This document shows positions 50,084 through 58,486 of a DNA stretch of 64,000 nucleotides, piece after piece (positions within the stretch are counted from its first letter, which is position 1; every line of letters starts with the position of its first letter). Below the pieces are notes generated by a model. The model did not search any database. It worked only from the letters and a program-made list of their open reading frames with translations, and was not told the origin of the DNA. The stretch comes from a bacterium (GTDB lineage: Bacteria; Vulcanimicrobiota; Vulcanimicrobiia; Vulcanimicrobiales; Vulcanimicrobiaceae), in NCBI GenBank assembly GCA_021832345.1, contig JAKBKY010000001.1:86385-150384 (forward strand). Reading direction: 5' to 3'. Both the position numbers and the translations under genes were made by a program.

Positions 50084-50599
50084 TCAGTCGCGGACCTTCG
50101 CGTAGAGGGCCATATCGGCGACTCTGCCGTCTTTCACGCAGGCGTTTCGCAGGATGCCTTCTCGCGTGAAGCCTGCCTTTTCGAGAACTCTGCACGAGGC
50201 CGGATTCCAGACGATCGGAACGGCGAAGAGCCGCGTGAACCGCAAGGCCGTCAACGCATGCTCTGAAAAGGCGCGCAACACCTCGGTCATGATGCCGCGC
50301 CCCCAGTACTCTTCGCCCAGCCAGTACCCGATTTCACTGCAGTATCGTTCGATGTCCCGGCCGGGTTTCAGGCCGATGCCGCCGATCGCGCCCCCGTCAA
50401 GCTCGATGACGAAACTCACCGGCGGCTGCTCGCTGGCGCAAGCCGCGATCCAGCCTACTGCATCATCGAGCGTGTACGGATGCGGGAACCCGTCGCGCAG
50501 ATTCAGCCAAACTGCGCGGTTATTGGCGTGTTTGGCGATGCCGGCGGCATCTGCTGCCGTCGGCCGTCGCACAACGCAGCGCTCGGTACGTACGATCAT
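50084..50599 (-). CDS. GNAT acetyltransferase (RimJ/RimL-like)
   Basis: A 171-residue GCN5-related acetyltransferase: VVRRPTAADAAGIAKHANNR at the start, GGIGLKPGRDIERYCSEIGY, WLGEEYWGRGIMTEVLRAFS with the acetyl-CoA R-G-x-x loop, and NPASCRVLEKAGFTREGILR. The family acetylates ribosomal-protein N-termini or small molecules; the substrate here is unknown. Confidence 0.92.
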   Translation of the reverse strand: MIVRTERCVVRRPTAADAAGIAKHANNRAVWLNLRDGFPHPYTLDDAVGWIAACASEQPPVSFVIELDGGAIGGIGLKPGRDIERYCSEIGYWLGEEYWGRGIMTEVLRAFSEHALTALRFTRLFAVPIVWNPASCRVLEKAGFTREGILRNACVKDGRVADMALYAKVRD

Positions 50600-50611
50600 C
50601 GCACCGGCGTG

Positions 50612-51091
50612 TTACCCGCCTGCGGACGAACGCGCCTGCTCATAATACTGCCCTTTCCGGCTCGAAGCGAAGACCGCTACCTGCGGCATCTCGCGCTGCA
50701 GCTCGGGATCGGCGATCCGGCGCCAATCAATCGACCGAATATACTCTCCATGTCGCGCCCCGCCCGGGGTCGCGCTGACAAGTTCCGCATAAAAACAGAT
50801 TTCAAGCGTCGCTTCCGCCCAGCGCTGTATGCGATACTCCTTGACGTATGCCACCTCCGTCGGCAGAATCTCGTAGCCGGTCTCTTCGCGCACTTCCCGA
50901 ACAACGGCTTCCTTCAAGGTTTCACCGTATTCAGGGGCGCCTCCAGGGAAAACAGAGCGCTCGCGACCGTGGTAGGATTCACGCACGATTAAAATCTCAT
51001 CGCCTGGCCGGCGAATGGCGGCACACGCGCGGATGTGATAGAGGCCGCCTTCCGCCATCTCTTCGGGTTGTCGATCGGGTTTCATAGACAT
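50612..51091 (-). CDS. Nudix hydrolase
   Basis: A 159-residue Nudix protein with a complete box: GAPEYGETLKEAVVREVREE followed by TGYE, matching Gx5Ex7REUxEExGU. It hydrolyses nucleoside diphosphates linked to some group; substrate unknown. ATG 51091 is preceded by AGGAG with 5-base spacing, better than ATG 51085. The long open frame upstream is not family sequence. It lies 12 bases before the GNAT gene. Confidence 0.93.
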   Translation of the reverse strand: MSMKPDRQPEEMAEGGLYHIRACAAIRRPGDEILIVRESYHGRERSVFPGGAPEYGETLKEAVVREVREETGYEILPTEVAYVKEYRIQRWAEATLEICFYAELVSATPGGARHGEYIRSIDWRRIADPELQREMPQVAVFASSRKGQYYEQARSSAGG

Positions 51092-51312
51092 AAAAGCTCC
51101 TACCTTAACGCATGACGCCGTCAGAAGGTAGAAGCCATTAGCCGCGAGCGGCGTTTCCCGGCGAGCCTCATCGCCGTAGGGTCTAAAAGAACGATTCTTA
51201 GCATGGACTTCGCTCACGCGAAGCGCTATCCTCCGCGTGCGGGGAGGCTCTACGCGATGCTCCGCAGAGGGCACCGACGAATGGCGCAAACTTCGACCAA
51301 GGAGCGAGAGCA

Positions 51313-51954
51313 ATGGCTTCATTCTACGTCTTGAGCGATTTCAACGGAACGGTCACCGAAGAAGATATGCTCGGCGTCCTCACCAGATCGATCCCGACCA
51401 GAACGCCTGCGATACACACCGGCACCATCAAAGAGTGGACGCTGCGCGAGCGCCTCCAAGCTCAGGCCGCAAGCCTTACCCTCACCATGGAAGAGGCGGA
51501 GTCCATTTTGGATCGCAGCCTAGCCATCGATCCGACATTCCATGATTTTGTCAACTTCTGTCGCGGCCATGCAACTCCGTTACTCGTCGTCAGTTCCGGC
51601 ATCACATCCCTGATCGCCGGATTTCTTGAACGCCACGGCATCGATAACCTTAGCGTCATAGCAAATGAGACGGAGTATCTCCCGACGGGATGGAGGCTTC
51701 GTTTTCAGGACGACTCTCCAAGCGGAAATGCCAAAACTCCGTATGTCATTCGCGCTCAGGAGCAAGGGTATCATGCGATCTTAATCGGCGATGACGAATC
51801 CGATTTTGACGCAAGCCTCGTTGCCGACGAACGCTTTGCCAAGCAGGGCAGCGTCTTAGCCCGCTTTCTTGCCGATCGCGACCTTACGTATCAGCCATTC
51901 TCCCAATTCGCAGAGATTCAGGCGAGCATCGCCGCTAGGTTGTCCACGGAGTAA
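51313..51954 (+). CDS. HAD-family MtnX-like phosphatase with variant motif I
   Basis: A 213-residue HAD-superfamily protein of the MtnX/phosphoserine-phosphatase group. Motif I reads VLSDFNGTVTEEDM, so the usual second aspartate (DxD) is Asn. Motif II is LLVVSSGIT and the acidic motif is LIGDDESDFDASL. The cap region holds about 80 residues. In MtnX the substrate is a methionine-salvage phosphate, but the Asn change makes that uncertain. GAGCGAGAGCA precedes ATG 51313. Confidence 0.82.
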   Translation: MASFYVLSDFNGTVTEEDMLGVLTRSIPTRTPAIHTGTIKEWTLRERLQAQAASLTLTMEEAESILDRSLAIDPTFHDFVNFCRGHATPLLVVSSGITSLIAGFLERHGIDNLSVIANETEYLPTGWRLRFQDDSPSGNAKTPYVIRAQEQGYHAILIGDDESDFDASLVADERFAKQGSVLARFLADRDLTYQPFSQFAEIQASIAARLSTE

Positions 51955-51965
51955 CGCTCTGAGCG

Positions 51966-52646
51966 TCACGGGGCCTCATTCACGAGCGAATATCGAGGTT
52001 GCGCAAAACATCGGCACGCCGGGTGAAACGGCGGTAGCCATTGGGGATCGCGCGGTCTCGTTCCCCAGCGGGCGCGGCATACGTCGCACGCCTCTTTCTG
52101 ACCCCAAACATCATAAGCTCGTGCCGTTTGATCCCGCTCGACGCGATCTGCCTGATCGAGAGCGTTCAACCAATGGGCATAGATTTGCACCAAGGTGAGA
52201 TCGACGGCAAGTTGCTCGGCGGAGGCGATCGGTTCCAGGTAGCGCTCTCGATCGCGAACGCCCATCAGAGGAGTCAGGTCGGCCAGTCCGCGTTCATAGC
52301 ACGACGCGCCAACGTCGTGGCGAAGCTCCCCCTCGCGCAAGAGCGACGGGGCAAAGAGCGCACCGGCCATGGCACGAACCAGGCGCGCTTCGTACGACAA
52401 GGCCAACCACGGCGCGGTGTCCCAATCTGCGGACGGCCCGTCCACATCGCGCCACAACGGAGGTCGCGGATGGCTCATGCGCGTTCGCCATTCAAGCACG
52501 GCACCTCGCAAGAGATCGTGCCCGAGCAGCACTGCCGTGGCCATCTGCGTACCGATGCTCGCCCGAGGCACATCAAGTAGAACGGCGCGCTCGCGTTTGG
52601 CGATCTCCGGAAAGTGCGTTCGCACAACCTGCTCGAGGCGTGTCAC
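51966..52646 (-). CDS. Unknown protein with a phage-head-morphogenesis-like C-terminus
   Basis: A 226-residue protein. The body is helical and alanine-rich without recognised motifs. The end carries CDVCRARWGTRPRDPQWLPP followed by FHPACRCF, resembling the zinc-binding end of Mu F/SPP1 gp7-type minor head proteins (C-x-x-C, PP-x-H-x-x-CRC). No other phage gene is nearby. GTG start. It could be a domesticated fragment or an independent zinc-binding protein. Confidence 0.6.
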   Translation of the reverse strand: MTRLEQVVRTHFPEIAKRERAVLLDVPRASIGTQMATAVLLGHDLLRGAVLEWRTRMSHPRPPLWRDVDGPSADWDTAPWLALSYEARLVRAMAGALFAPSLLREGELRHDVGASCYERGLADLTPLMGVRDRERYLEPIASAEQLAVDLTLVQIYAHWLNALDQADRVERDQTARAYDVWGQKEACDVCRARWGTRPRDPQWLPPFHPACRCFAQPRYSLVNEAP

Positions 52647-52775
52647 TCCGGTCGCACTTCGCGCCGTGGTGTGGCCTTCCTTGCGCTTGCACGGCGTCGT
52701 TTGGTCGCGCGTAATGATTCGGAAGCATCAGCGCGCGAGGACTTTTCGACGCTGGAGGGAACCCGAGCGTTTGTC

Positions 52776-54596
52776 TTGCCTAGGCTCATTCGACGTCTGT
52801 GCCACACCGCCGCGCTTGCGGTGGTGTTCGGCGTTGCGCTAAGTAGCACGGCGCAGGCCGCCGGTGCCCTGGCGCCGCCGCAGGTCGGTCAGATCATCCA
52901 CCTCCACGCCAAGCACATCGCCTTCTACTACAATCGCTTCGTTCTCACCGCGCAAGGCAACGTGCGCGTGCAGACCGGCGACGGCGCCACGGTCACCGGC
53001 CAAGTCTTCACGATGGACCTCAAACTCGACCGCTTTCTCGTAGCCGGGCACGTCACGGTCACCTGGAAAGGCGGCGTGTTGCACGGAGCGGCATTCAGTG
53101 ATTTTCTCGCCTTCCACCGCATCTACTTCGTTCCGCTCACCACCGAACCCGATCGCTGGACCTATAAGAACGGCGACTTCGCGCATCCACTTAAAGGGCG
53201 CCAGATGCCCGGCGACACGTTTGATTTTGCGCACACGGAAGGCCAGCGGCCGTTCCTCACCTCAAGCTCTGCAGTCATCGGCGCCGACTCCTACGTGCGC
53301 TTCGGGCCCTCGCGCATGCCGATCTTCGGCGTGCAGACGCCGCTGCCGTCGTTCTATATCGGCTTCTCCTCCAATCCGAATCTCTCGCAGAACTCACTTG
53401 CCGGCTCCAACGCCGACATTACCTACAACATCACCGGGAACGCCTACTCCACCACGGCCGTTCACCTGCGCTACGATACGCAGAACAAGTTCTACTACTC
53501 GTTTGAACAACACTTGGCCGACGCCAACAAGTATCTGGTCTTCTCGGTCAACCCGTTGTCTCTTCCATCCAAGTACTGGAACCTCGTCACCGGCGCTGCG
53601 CTATCGTCGCGCTTCCAGATCCACACCTTCAGCCAACTGCACACCTACCAGTACGGCTTCAGCCAACCGCTCGAAGTCCAACAAGCAAGCTACATTAACC
53701 TCACCCAAGCCTTTGCCGAATCCGCGGTGCAGGCCAACTTCCAGTTCGTCAACTACAGCCTGCTCGGCCAGCCGGCCAGCGGCTTCTATGGCCCCTCCAC
53801 GTCGCCGCACTATTGGATTCCAAACCATCCGAGCAGCCTGCAACTAGGCGCTACGACGTTCGATCATAAGATCGGCCGTTCACCTTTCCACTACACGCTC
53901 AACTACGGCATCGGTTTTAATCACAGCTCCTACGGCTTGCAGAACTTCGGCGGCGTCAACTACACCACGATCTGGAACCACTACGTCGGCGGCACGATCT
54001 ACCTGCCGTCGCTGAAGATCGGCGAACGCTACAACCCCTATAAGGCCTACTACCTCAACACCACGTTCAGCGCGCAGCGGCAATGGTTTAGCGTTCCGCA
54101 CCATGTCGACAGCACCGATCTGCTCACCTCCGTCAGCCGCATCTTCAATCAGCGCCTCTCAGCCTACGTCTCCTACGAAGTGCAGAACACCGGCGACTAC
54201 TATAACGCCGGCCAACAAGTCGCCTATTCACCCTACGTGCCGATCATCGGCGGGGTCAGTTACCCCGGTTACGCGGCCTTCAAGGGCGTCGCCACACTGC
54301 ACACGCTCAGCCTCGGCGCGACGTGGTCGCCCAATCCGAACTTCACGCTCTCGGTGCTCGCGCGCAAGCATACCGATTTCCCAAATCCTGAGCCTGGTCT
54401 CTTTGGCCTGCCGCCGACCAACGTTCTCGGCCAGTCGCTGGGCATGAGCTACCTGGGTCAGCCGCCCTACGATATCACCGGCGACGTGCGCGTACGGGTC
54501 TTGCCGCATCTCGTCCTCGACGTGCAACGCACCTACTTCTTCAACTTCGGTACGCTGCGCTGGAGCCCACAGTTCGTGGTACAACTAATACCGTGA
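52776..54596 (+). CDS. Outer-membrane OstA/LptD-like protein
   Basis: A 606-residue protein if TTG 52776 is used; the open frame reaches 52614, but 52776 gives a well-formed signal peptide (ending STAQA near residue 27). An OstA/LptA-like domain follows (IIHLHAKHIAFYYNRFVLTA to about residue 140), then a beta-barrel rich in Tyr, Asn and Ser. LptD inserts lipopolysaccharide into the outer membrane. This protein is shorter than LptD, so transport of another glycolipid is possible. The next gene overlaps by 4 bases. Confidence 0.75.
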   Translation: MPRLIRRLCHTAALAVVFGVALSSTAQAAGALAPPQVGQIIHLHAKHIAFYYNRFVLTAQGNVRVQTGDGATVTGQVFTMDLKLDRFLVAGHVTVTWKGGVLHGAAFSDFLAFHRIYFVPLTTEPDRWTYKNGDFAHPLKGRQMPGDTFDFAHTEGQRPFLTSSSAVIGADSYVRFGPSRMPIFGVQTPLPSFYIGFSSNPNLSQNSLAGSNADITYNITGNAYSTTAVHLRYDTQNKFYYSFEQHLADANKYLVFSVNPLSLPSKYWNLVTGAALSSRFQIHTFSQLHTYQYGFSQPLEVQQASYINLTQAFAESAVQANFQFVNYSLLGQPASGFYGPSTSPHYWIPNHPSSLQLGATTFDHKIGRSPFHYTLNYGIGFNHSSYGLQNFGGVNYTTIWNHYVGGTIYLPSLKIGERYNPYKAYYLNTTFSAQRQWFSVPHHVDSTDLLTSVSRIFNQRLSAYVSYEVQNTGDYYNAGQQVAYSPYVPIIGGVSYPGYAAFKGVATLHTLSLGATWSPNPNFTLSVLARKHTDFPNPEPGLFGLPPTNVLGQSLGMSYLGQPPYDITGDVRVRVLPHLVLDVQRTYFFNFGTLRWSPQFVVQLIP

Positions 54597-55414
54597 AACG
54601 ACATCGTTTCGGAGCCTTGCCGGTGATCGGCGCGCTGCTGGCCTGCGCGCTCGGCGCCGGTGCGCCCACGCCGCTTCGCATCACCGCACGCCTGCTCGAT
54701 TTTCAACAGGGTTTCGTCTTTACCACCAGCGGCGACGGCTTTCGCGTCTCGCCGCATCTGCGCATCCTCGATGCGAAGACCGGCAAGCCGACCGCCGAGC
54801 AACCCGCGCCTCGGCTCTACGCTCGCCTTACCTTCGATCCGAAGGGCGTCGTCACCGAACTCGATCTCTCGCGCACGAAGCTCCCGCCCGAAGGCAATCC
54901 CGCCGAAGTGCAGCAGTTTGCCGTGGCGCTCTCTCCCAGCTATCCCAATCCGGAGCTGGCGCCGCCCAAGGCCGTCAACGGCTTCACGCCCGTCTATACC
55001 GGCAAGAAGGTTCTCGTCGTCTTCACCGTGCGCGTTCCACCCACGACGCCGCTCACCGCAACCGTCTACATGACGACCGACCAGAGCGGCTGGAACCCGC
55101 AAGCGATCCCGATGAATCGCGTCGACGCGCTGCACTTCCAAGTATCGAGGGTCCTGCGCTCCGGCACGAAGTTGCGCTATCTCTACGACCGCGGCTCGAT
55201 TCAATCCATTGAATACGGGCGCAACGGGATGCAGCGTCCGCCGCGCCGGCTGCTCGTCAGCAATGCCGACGTGCGCGCCGTGCGCAACGTCGTCTACAAC
55301 TGGGCGGACAGCTCTCCCACGGGGCAGCTCCTGCAACCAAACGCCATCCCGACGCCGTATAATCCCGCGCCGTTCCCGAACCTGCCGCCAAGCCCACCGC
55401 CGCCGCCGCGCTAA
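54593..55414 (+). CDS. Exported protein with CBM20/48-like domain
   Basis: A 273-residue protein with a signal peptide (FGALPVIGALLACALGAGAP). An N-terminal beta domain of about 110 residues is followed by VVFTVRVPPTTPLTATVYMT, then TDQSGWNPQAIPMNRVD and LRYLYDRGSIQSIEYGRNGM. These resemble the starch-binding CBM20/48 immunoglobulin fold. A proline-rich tail ends it. GTG at 54593 overlaps the stop of the OstA-like gene, so the two are made together and probably meet in the periplasm. Confidence 0.72.
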   Translation: MKRHRFGALPVIGALLACALGAGAPTPLRITARLLDFQQGFVFTTSGDGFRVSPHLRILDAKTGKPTAEQPAPRLYARLTFDPKGVVTELDLSRTKLPPEGNPAEVQQFAVALSPSYPNPELAPPKAVNGFTPVYTGKKVLVVFTVRVPPTTPLTATVYMTTDQSGWNPQAIPMNRVDALHFQVSRVLRSGTKLRYLYDRGSIQSIEYGRNGMQRPPRRLLVSNADVRAVRNVVYNWADSSPTGQLLQPNAIPTPYNPAPFPNLPPSPPPPPR

Positions 55415-55420
55415 GAGCGC

Positions 55421-56071
55421 TTAACGCACGTAGATCGGAACGGCGCGCGTCGTAGAGGCGCCGGCAGCGTTGCGCGCGATGATCATCATCGTGTAGCTGT
55501 GACCGCGCAGAAAGAACGGAAGCTTGGGGACCGTGTAGCGGAGCGCAAAGTGGCCCTCACCGACCTTATTTGCGCCCATCTCGATGCCGTCGATCTCGAC
55601 GAGCACGGCGGCGACGTTTGACGAGGTGCGCACGCTGCCCGCAACGCTCTGCCCCGGATGGACGACGTGCCGGTCGATCGAGTAACTCAAGATGCGCGGC
55701 GGCGCGTTGGGCGCGAGCATCACGATCGGAGGTTTCGGTTGCACGCTCGCCCGCGGCGCGGGCGTCGGCGCGGGTGCGACCGTCGGCAACGCCATGGGGC
55801 TGCCGGTGGGGCTGGGCGCAAGCTCCGGCAACGGCGATGCCAACGTCGCCGGCGGTGAGGCAAGTGGTTGCGGTGCCGGTGTGGGTGCGGCCGCCGGACT
55901 CTGCGGCGAAGCCGTCGGTGGGGGGGATTGCGCGCTCTGTGCGACGATTGGACGGGTCGCAGCGGCGCTGGGTGTGGGACGAGTCTGCGGGGTCCGTTGC
56001 GGAGCAGCGCAACCGGTACAGGTAAGCAACGCGATGGTTCCCACCGCGAGCAGCGTCTTTTCAAACGGCAT
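55421..56071 (-). CDS. Proline-rich exported protein, probable lipoprotein
   Basis: A 216-residue protein. The N-terminus MPFEKTLLAVGTIALLTCTG followed by CAAP resembles a lipobox, though the -3 residue is Cys. A Pro/Ala/Ser/Thr-rich stretch (about 25-110) follows, then a C-terminal immunoglobulin-like domain (YSIDRHVVHPGQSVAGSVRT). The stretch would span the periplasm. Converges on the CBM-like gene and diverges from the GT2 gene. No family recognised. Confidence 0.7.
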   Translation of the reverse strand: MPFEKTLLAVGTIALLTCTGCAAPQRTPQTRPTPSAAATRPIVAQSAQSPPPTASPQSPAAAPTPAPQPLASPPATLASPLPELAPSPTGSPMALPTVAPAPTPAPRASVQPKPPIVMLAPNAPPRILSYSIDRHVVHPGQSVAGSVRTSSNVAAVLVEIDGIEMGANKVGEGHFALRYTVPKLPFFLRGHSYTMMIIARNAAGASTTRAVPIYVR

Positions 56072-56165
56072 AAGCGGAGTATTCCTTTCGCCGACAGCGC
56101 CGGTTCTCCGTCTGAGCCGGGACGCAGCAAGCGCCGGGCCTACGGGCGTCGAACCCTCGGCGGCC

Positions 56166-57137
56166 ATGAGTACTACCGCCCCGCCGACGCTGAGCGTCGT
56201 CGTCCCGCTCTACAATGAGGAAGGCAATGTTGCCGCCCTGATCGAGCGCATCGTCGGCATCCTGGAACGCCTCCCCGAGGCGCCCAGCTACGAAATCGTG
56301 CTCGTCAACGACGGCAGCACCGATGCCACGCCGGCGTGCATCCGGGCGGAGCTGCGCAACCGGGCCAACGTCGTGCTTATCAATCTCGCACGCAACTTCG
56401 GCCATCAACTCGCCGCGACCGCGGGCCTGGAGCTAGCGGCAGGGCAGGCGGTCGTGTTGATGGACGGCGATCTGCAAGACCCGCCGGAGCTGATCGCCGA
56501 GTTTGTGGCGCGCTGGCGCGCGGGCTACGATGTCGTCTACGCGGTGCGCCGCTCGCGCCGCGGCGAGAGCGCCTTTAAGGTCTGGACGGCGCGCTTCTTC
56601 TATCGCATCATCAAACGCCTCACGCGTGTCGCTATTCCGGTAGATACCGGTGACTTTCGTTTGATGAGCCGACGCGCCCTCACTGCGCTCCACCGCATGC
56701 CCGAACGCCATCGCTTTCTGCGCGGGATGGTGAGCTGGGTCGGCTTCAATCAGATCGGCGTCGAGTACGACCGCGCCGAGCGCAACTCCGGATCCACCAA
56801 GTACCCGCTGCCGACGATGCTGCGCTTCGCGGTGGACGGCATCACCTCGTTTTCGGATGTGCCGCTGCGCTTCACCTCGTACTTCGGCTTTGCCGCCAGC
56901 GGCATCGCCTTTCTCTATGCGCTGATCGTCATCGGCTTTAAACTCTTCAGCCTCCATCCACCCGGCTACACCAAAGGATGGGCCTCGACGATCGTGGCGA
57001 TTCTCTTTCTCGGCGGGGTGCAGCTCATTGGCCTAGGCATCCTCGGCGAGTACATCGGGCGCATCTACGATGAAGTGAAAGGGCGCCCACTCTACCTGAT
57101 CAGCGATATCGAACGCTCGGCCGAGCCTCACACCTAG
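56166..57137 (+). CDS. Family 2 glycosyltransferase, dolichol-phosphate-mannose-synthase-like
   Basis: A 323-residue GT2 protein: LSVVVPLYNEEGNVAALIER, VLVNDGSTDATPACI, VLMDGDLQDPPELIAEFVAR and DTGDFRLMSRRALTALHRMP, with two C-terminal membrane segments. Such enzymes move a sugar to polyprenyl phosphate. The O-antigen ligase and a membrane glycosyltransferase that may use this lipid-linked sugar follow directly. ATG 56166 chosen. Confidence 0.93.
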   Translation: MSTTAPPTLSVVVPLYNEEGNVAALIERIVGILERLPEAPSYEIVLVNDGSTDATPACIRAELRNRANVVLINLARNFGHQLAATAGLELAAGQAVVLMDGDLQDPPELIAEFVARWRAGYDVVYAVRRSRRGESAFKVWTARFFYRIIKRLTRVAIPVDTGDFRLMSRRALTALHRMPERHRFLRGMVSWVGFNQIGVEYDRAERNSGSTKYPLPTMLRFAVDGITSFSDVPLRFTSYFGFAASGIAFLYALIVIGFKLFSLHPPGYTKGWASTIVAILFLGGVQLIGLGILGEYIGRIYDEVKGRPLYLISDIERSAEPHT

Positions 57138-57148
57138 CAGAGCGCGCG

Positions 57149-58486
57149 ATGCATCTCTTCTCCGCGATCTCGCGCATCATCATTCCGATCCACCTCGATC
57201 CGCTGGCTGCAATTCTGTACGCCGCTGCATTCGCCGGCATCGCGATGGCCACGGCGCGCCGCCCGGTCTACGGCCTGGTCGCGCTCATCCTCGCCCAGCC
57301 GTTTGCCTTCGAACGCTACGTCTTCCATACGACGATCACGCTGCCGAAGGTGGCGTTGCTCGCCGTCATCTTGGGCCTCTCTACCTACGTCGGCATCTTC
57401 GGCTCGCTGCGAGAACGCCCGGCGCGCACGTTGCTGCTGGCCGGCGGCCTGGTTGCCGCAGCGATGGCGCTCTCCATCATCGTGGCCGCCTATCCGCTCG
57501 ATGCCGTACGCCAAGTGATGAAGGCGATCTGGTACGTCGCCATCTTTGCCGCCGGCTATGCGGCCTACCGCGCCGATCCGGATGAGTTCATCCTGCGCTA
57601 CGCCATCGTCGGAACGACGGTGCTTGTAGCTTGCAGCGCACTCGTGCAAGAAATCATCGGCGCACCCTCAGCGCTGCTCTTTCACGGGACAGTCATCCCG
57701 CGTATCGCGGGCGCACTCGATGGTCCAAATCAACTGGCAGGGTATCTGGAGATTTCGCTTGCGTTCCTGATTGCGCTCGCGATCACGACACGCTCGCGCG
57801 CGGTACCGGCGGCGATTGGCCTGGTGATCTTCACCGATGTGTTGACGTTCTCGCGCGGCGGGTGGCTGGGCGCCGCCGTCGCGACGCTCACCGTTGCCTG
57901 GATCTATCGCGAGCGCCTCCGCCTTGCAGAACTGCGCCTGCCGCTGGCGCTGATCGCCGGTACCGTGATCGTGGGCATCGGCGCGTGGGGCATCGATCTG
58001 CATTCGCTGGGATTCCTGCGCTTATTCAGCCTGCAGTCATCCTATGCAGGCGGCGTCGGTACGCGCCCGGAGCTTTGGCATGCGGCAGTCGTGCTGTGGT
58101 TGCGCCATCCGTGGCTAGGGGTGGGCGCGGGCAACTACCAGGATCTGCTCGGCCAGGTCGGCCTGCCCGGCATACGCACCCACGCGAACAGCTTGTACTT
58201 GCAGGCGATCGTCGAAGGCGGCCTACCGCTCTTGGCGGCGACGCTGTGGCTGACGTGGACCTCCATCGTGACCTTCTTACGCAGCGGATCGCGCGCGGTC
58301 TTCGTGGTGGCCGCCGGCGCCGCCAGCTTAGCGCTGGCGACTCACCAGATCGTCGATTATCTCACCTTCTACGCCGGCGTCGGCGGCTGGTGGTGGCTGG
58401 CGCTGGCGCTGGGTGCGGGGCAGCTCTCGCAGGCGCCGGTACAGGCAACGCTGCAGGCGCCGGTGCAGACGCCCGCGTGCGAGTAG
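57149..58486 (+). CDS. O-antigen ligase/polymerase family membrane protein
   Basis: A 445-residue protein with about eleven membrane segments. The Wzy_C/O-antigen ligase domain is marked by DGPNQLAGYLEISLAFLIAL, TFSRGGWLGAAVATL and HPWLGVGAGNYQDLLG, including the conserved H-x-x-x-G-x-G-x-x-x-Y loop. It joins or polymerises glycan at the periplasmic face. It lies 11 bases after the GT2 gene and overlaps the next. Confidence 0.88.
   Translation: MHLFSAISRIIIPIHLDPLAAILYAAAFAGIAMATARRPVYGLVALILAQPFAFERYVFHTTITLPKVALLAVILGLSTYVGIFGSLRERPARTLLLAGGLVAAAMALSIIVAAYPLDAVRQVMKAIWYVAIFAAGYAAYRADPDEFILRYAIVGTTVLVACSALVQEIIGAPSALLFHGTVIPRIAGALDGPNQLAGYLEISLAFLIALAITTRSRAVPAAIGLVIFTDVLTFSRGGWLGAAVATLTVAWIYRERLRLAELRLPLALIAGTVIVGIGAWGIDLHSLGFLRLFSLQSSYAGGVGTRPELWHAAVVLWLRHPWLGVGAGNYQDLLGQVGLPGIRTHANSLYLQAIVEGGLPLLAATLWLTWTSIVTFLRSGSRAVFVVAAGAASLALATHQIVDYLTFYAGVGGWWWLALALGAGQLSQAPVQATLQAPVQTPACE

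Noticed and set aside
51208-51223. CTTCGC-TCAC-GCGAAG hairpin as a terminator
   Set aside because: No T run on either strand, and it lies between divergent gene starts.
57631-58476. Long open frame upstream of the GT-C glycosyltransferase, inside the O-antigen ligase gene
   Set aside because: Same frame continues from the real gene, but this part is Arg-rich with no membrane segments; GTG 58477 is the sensible start.
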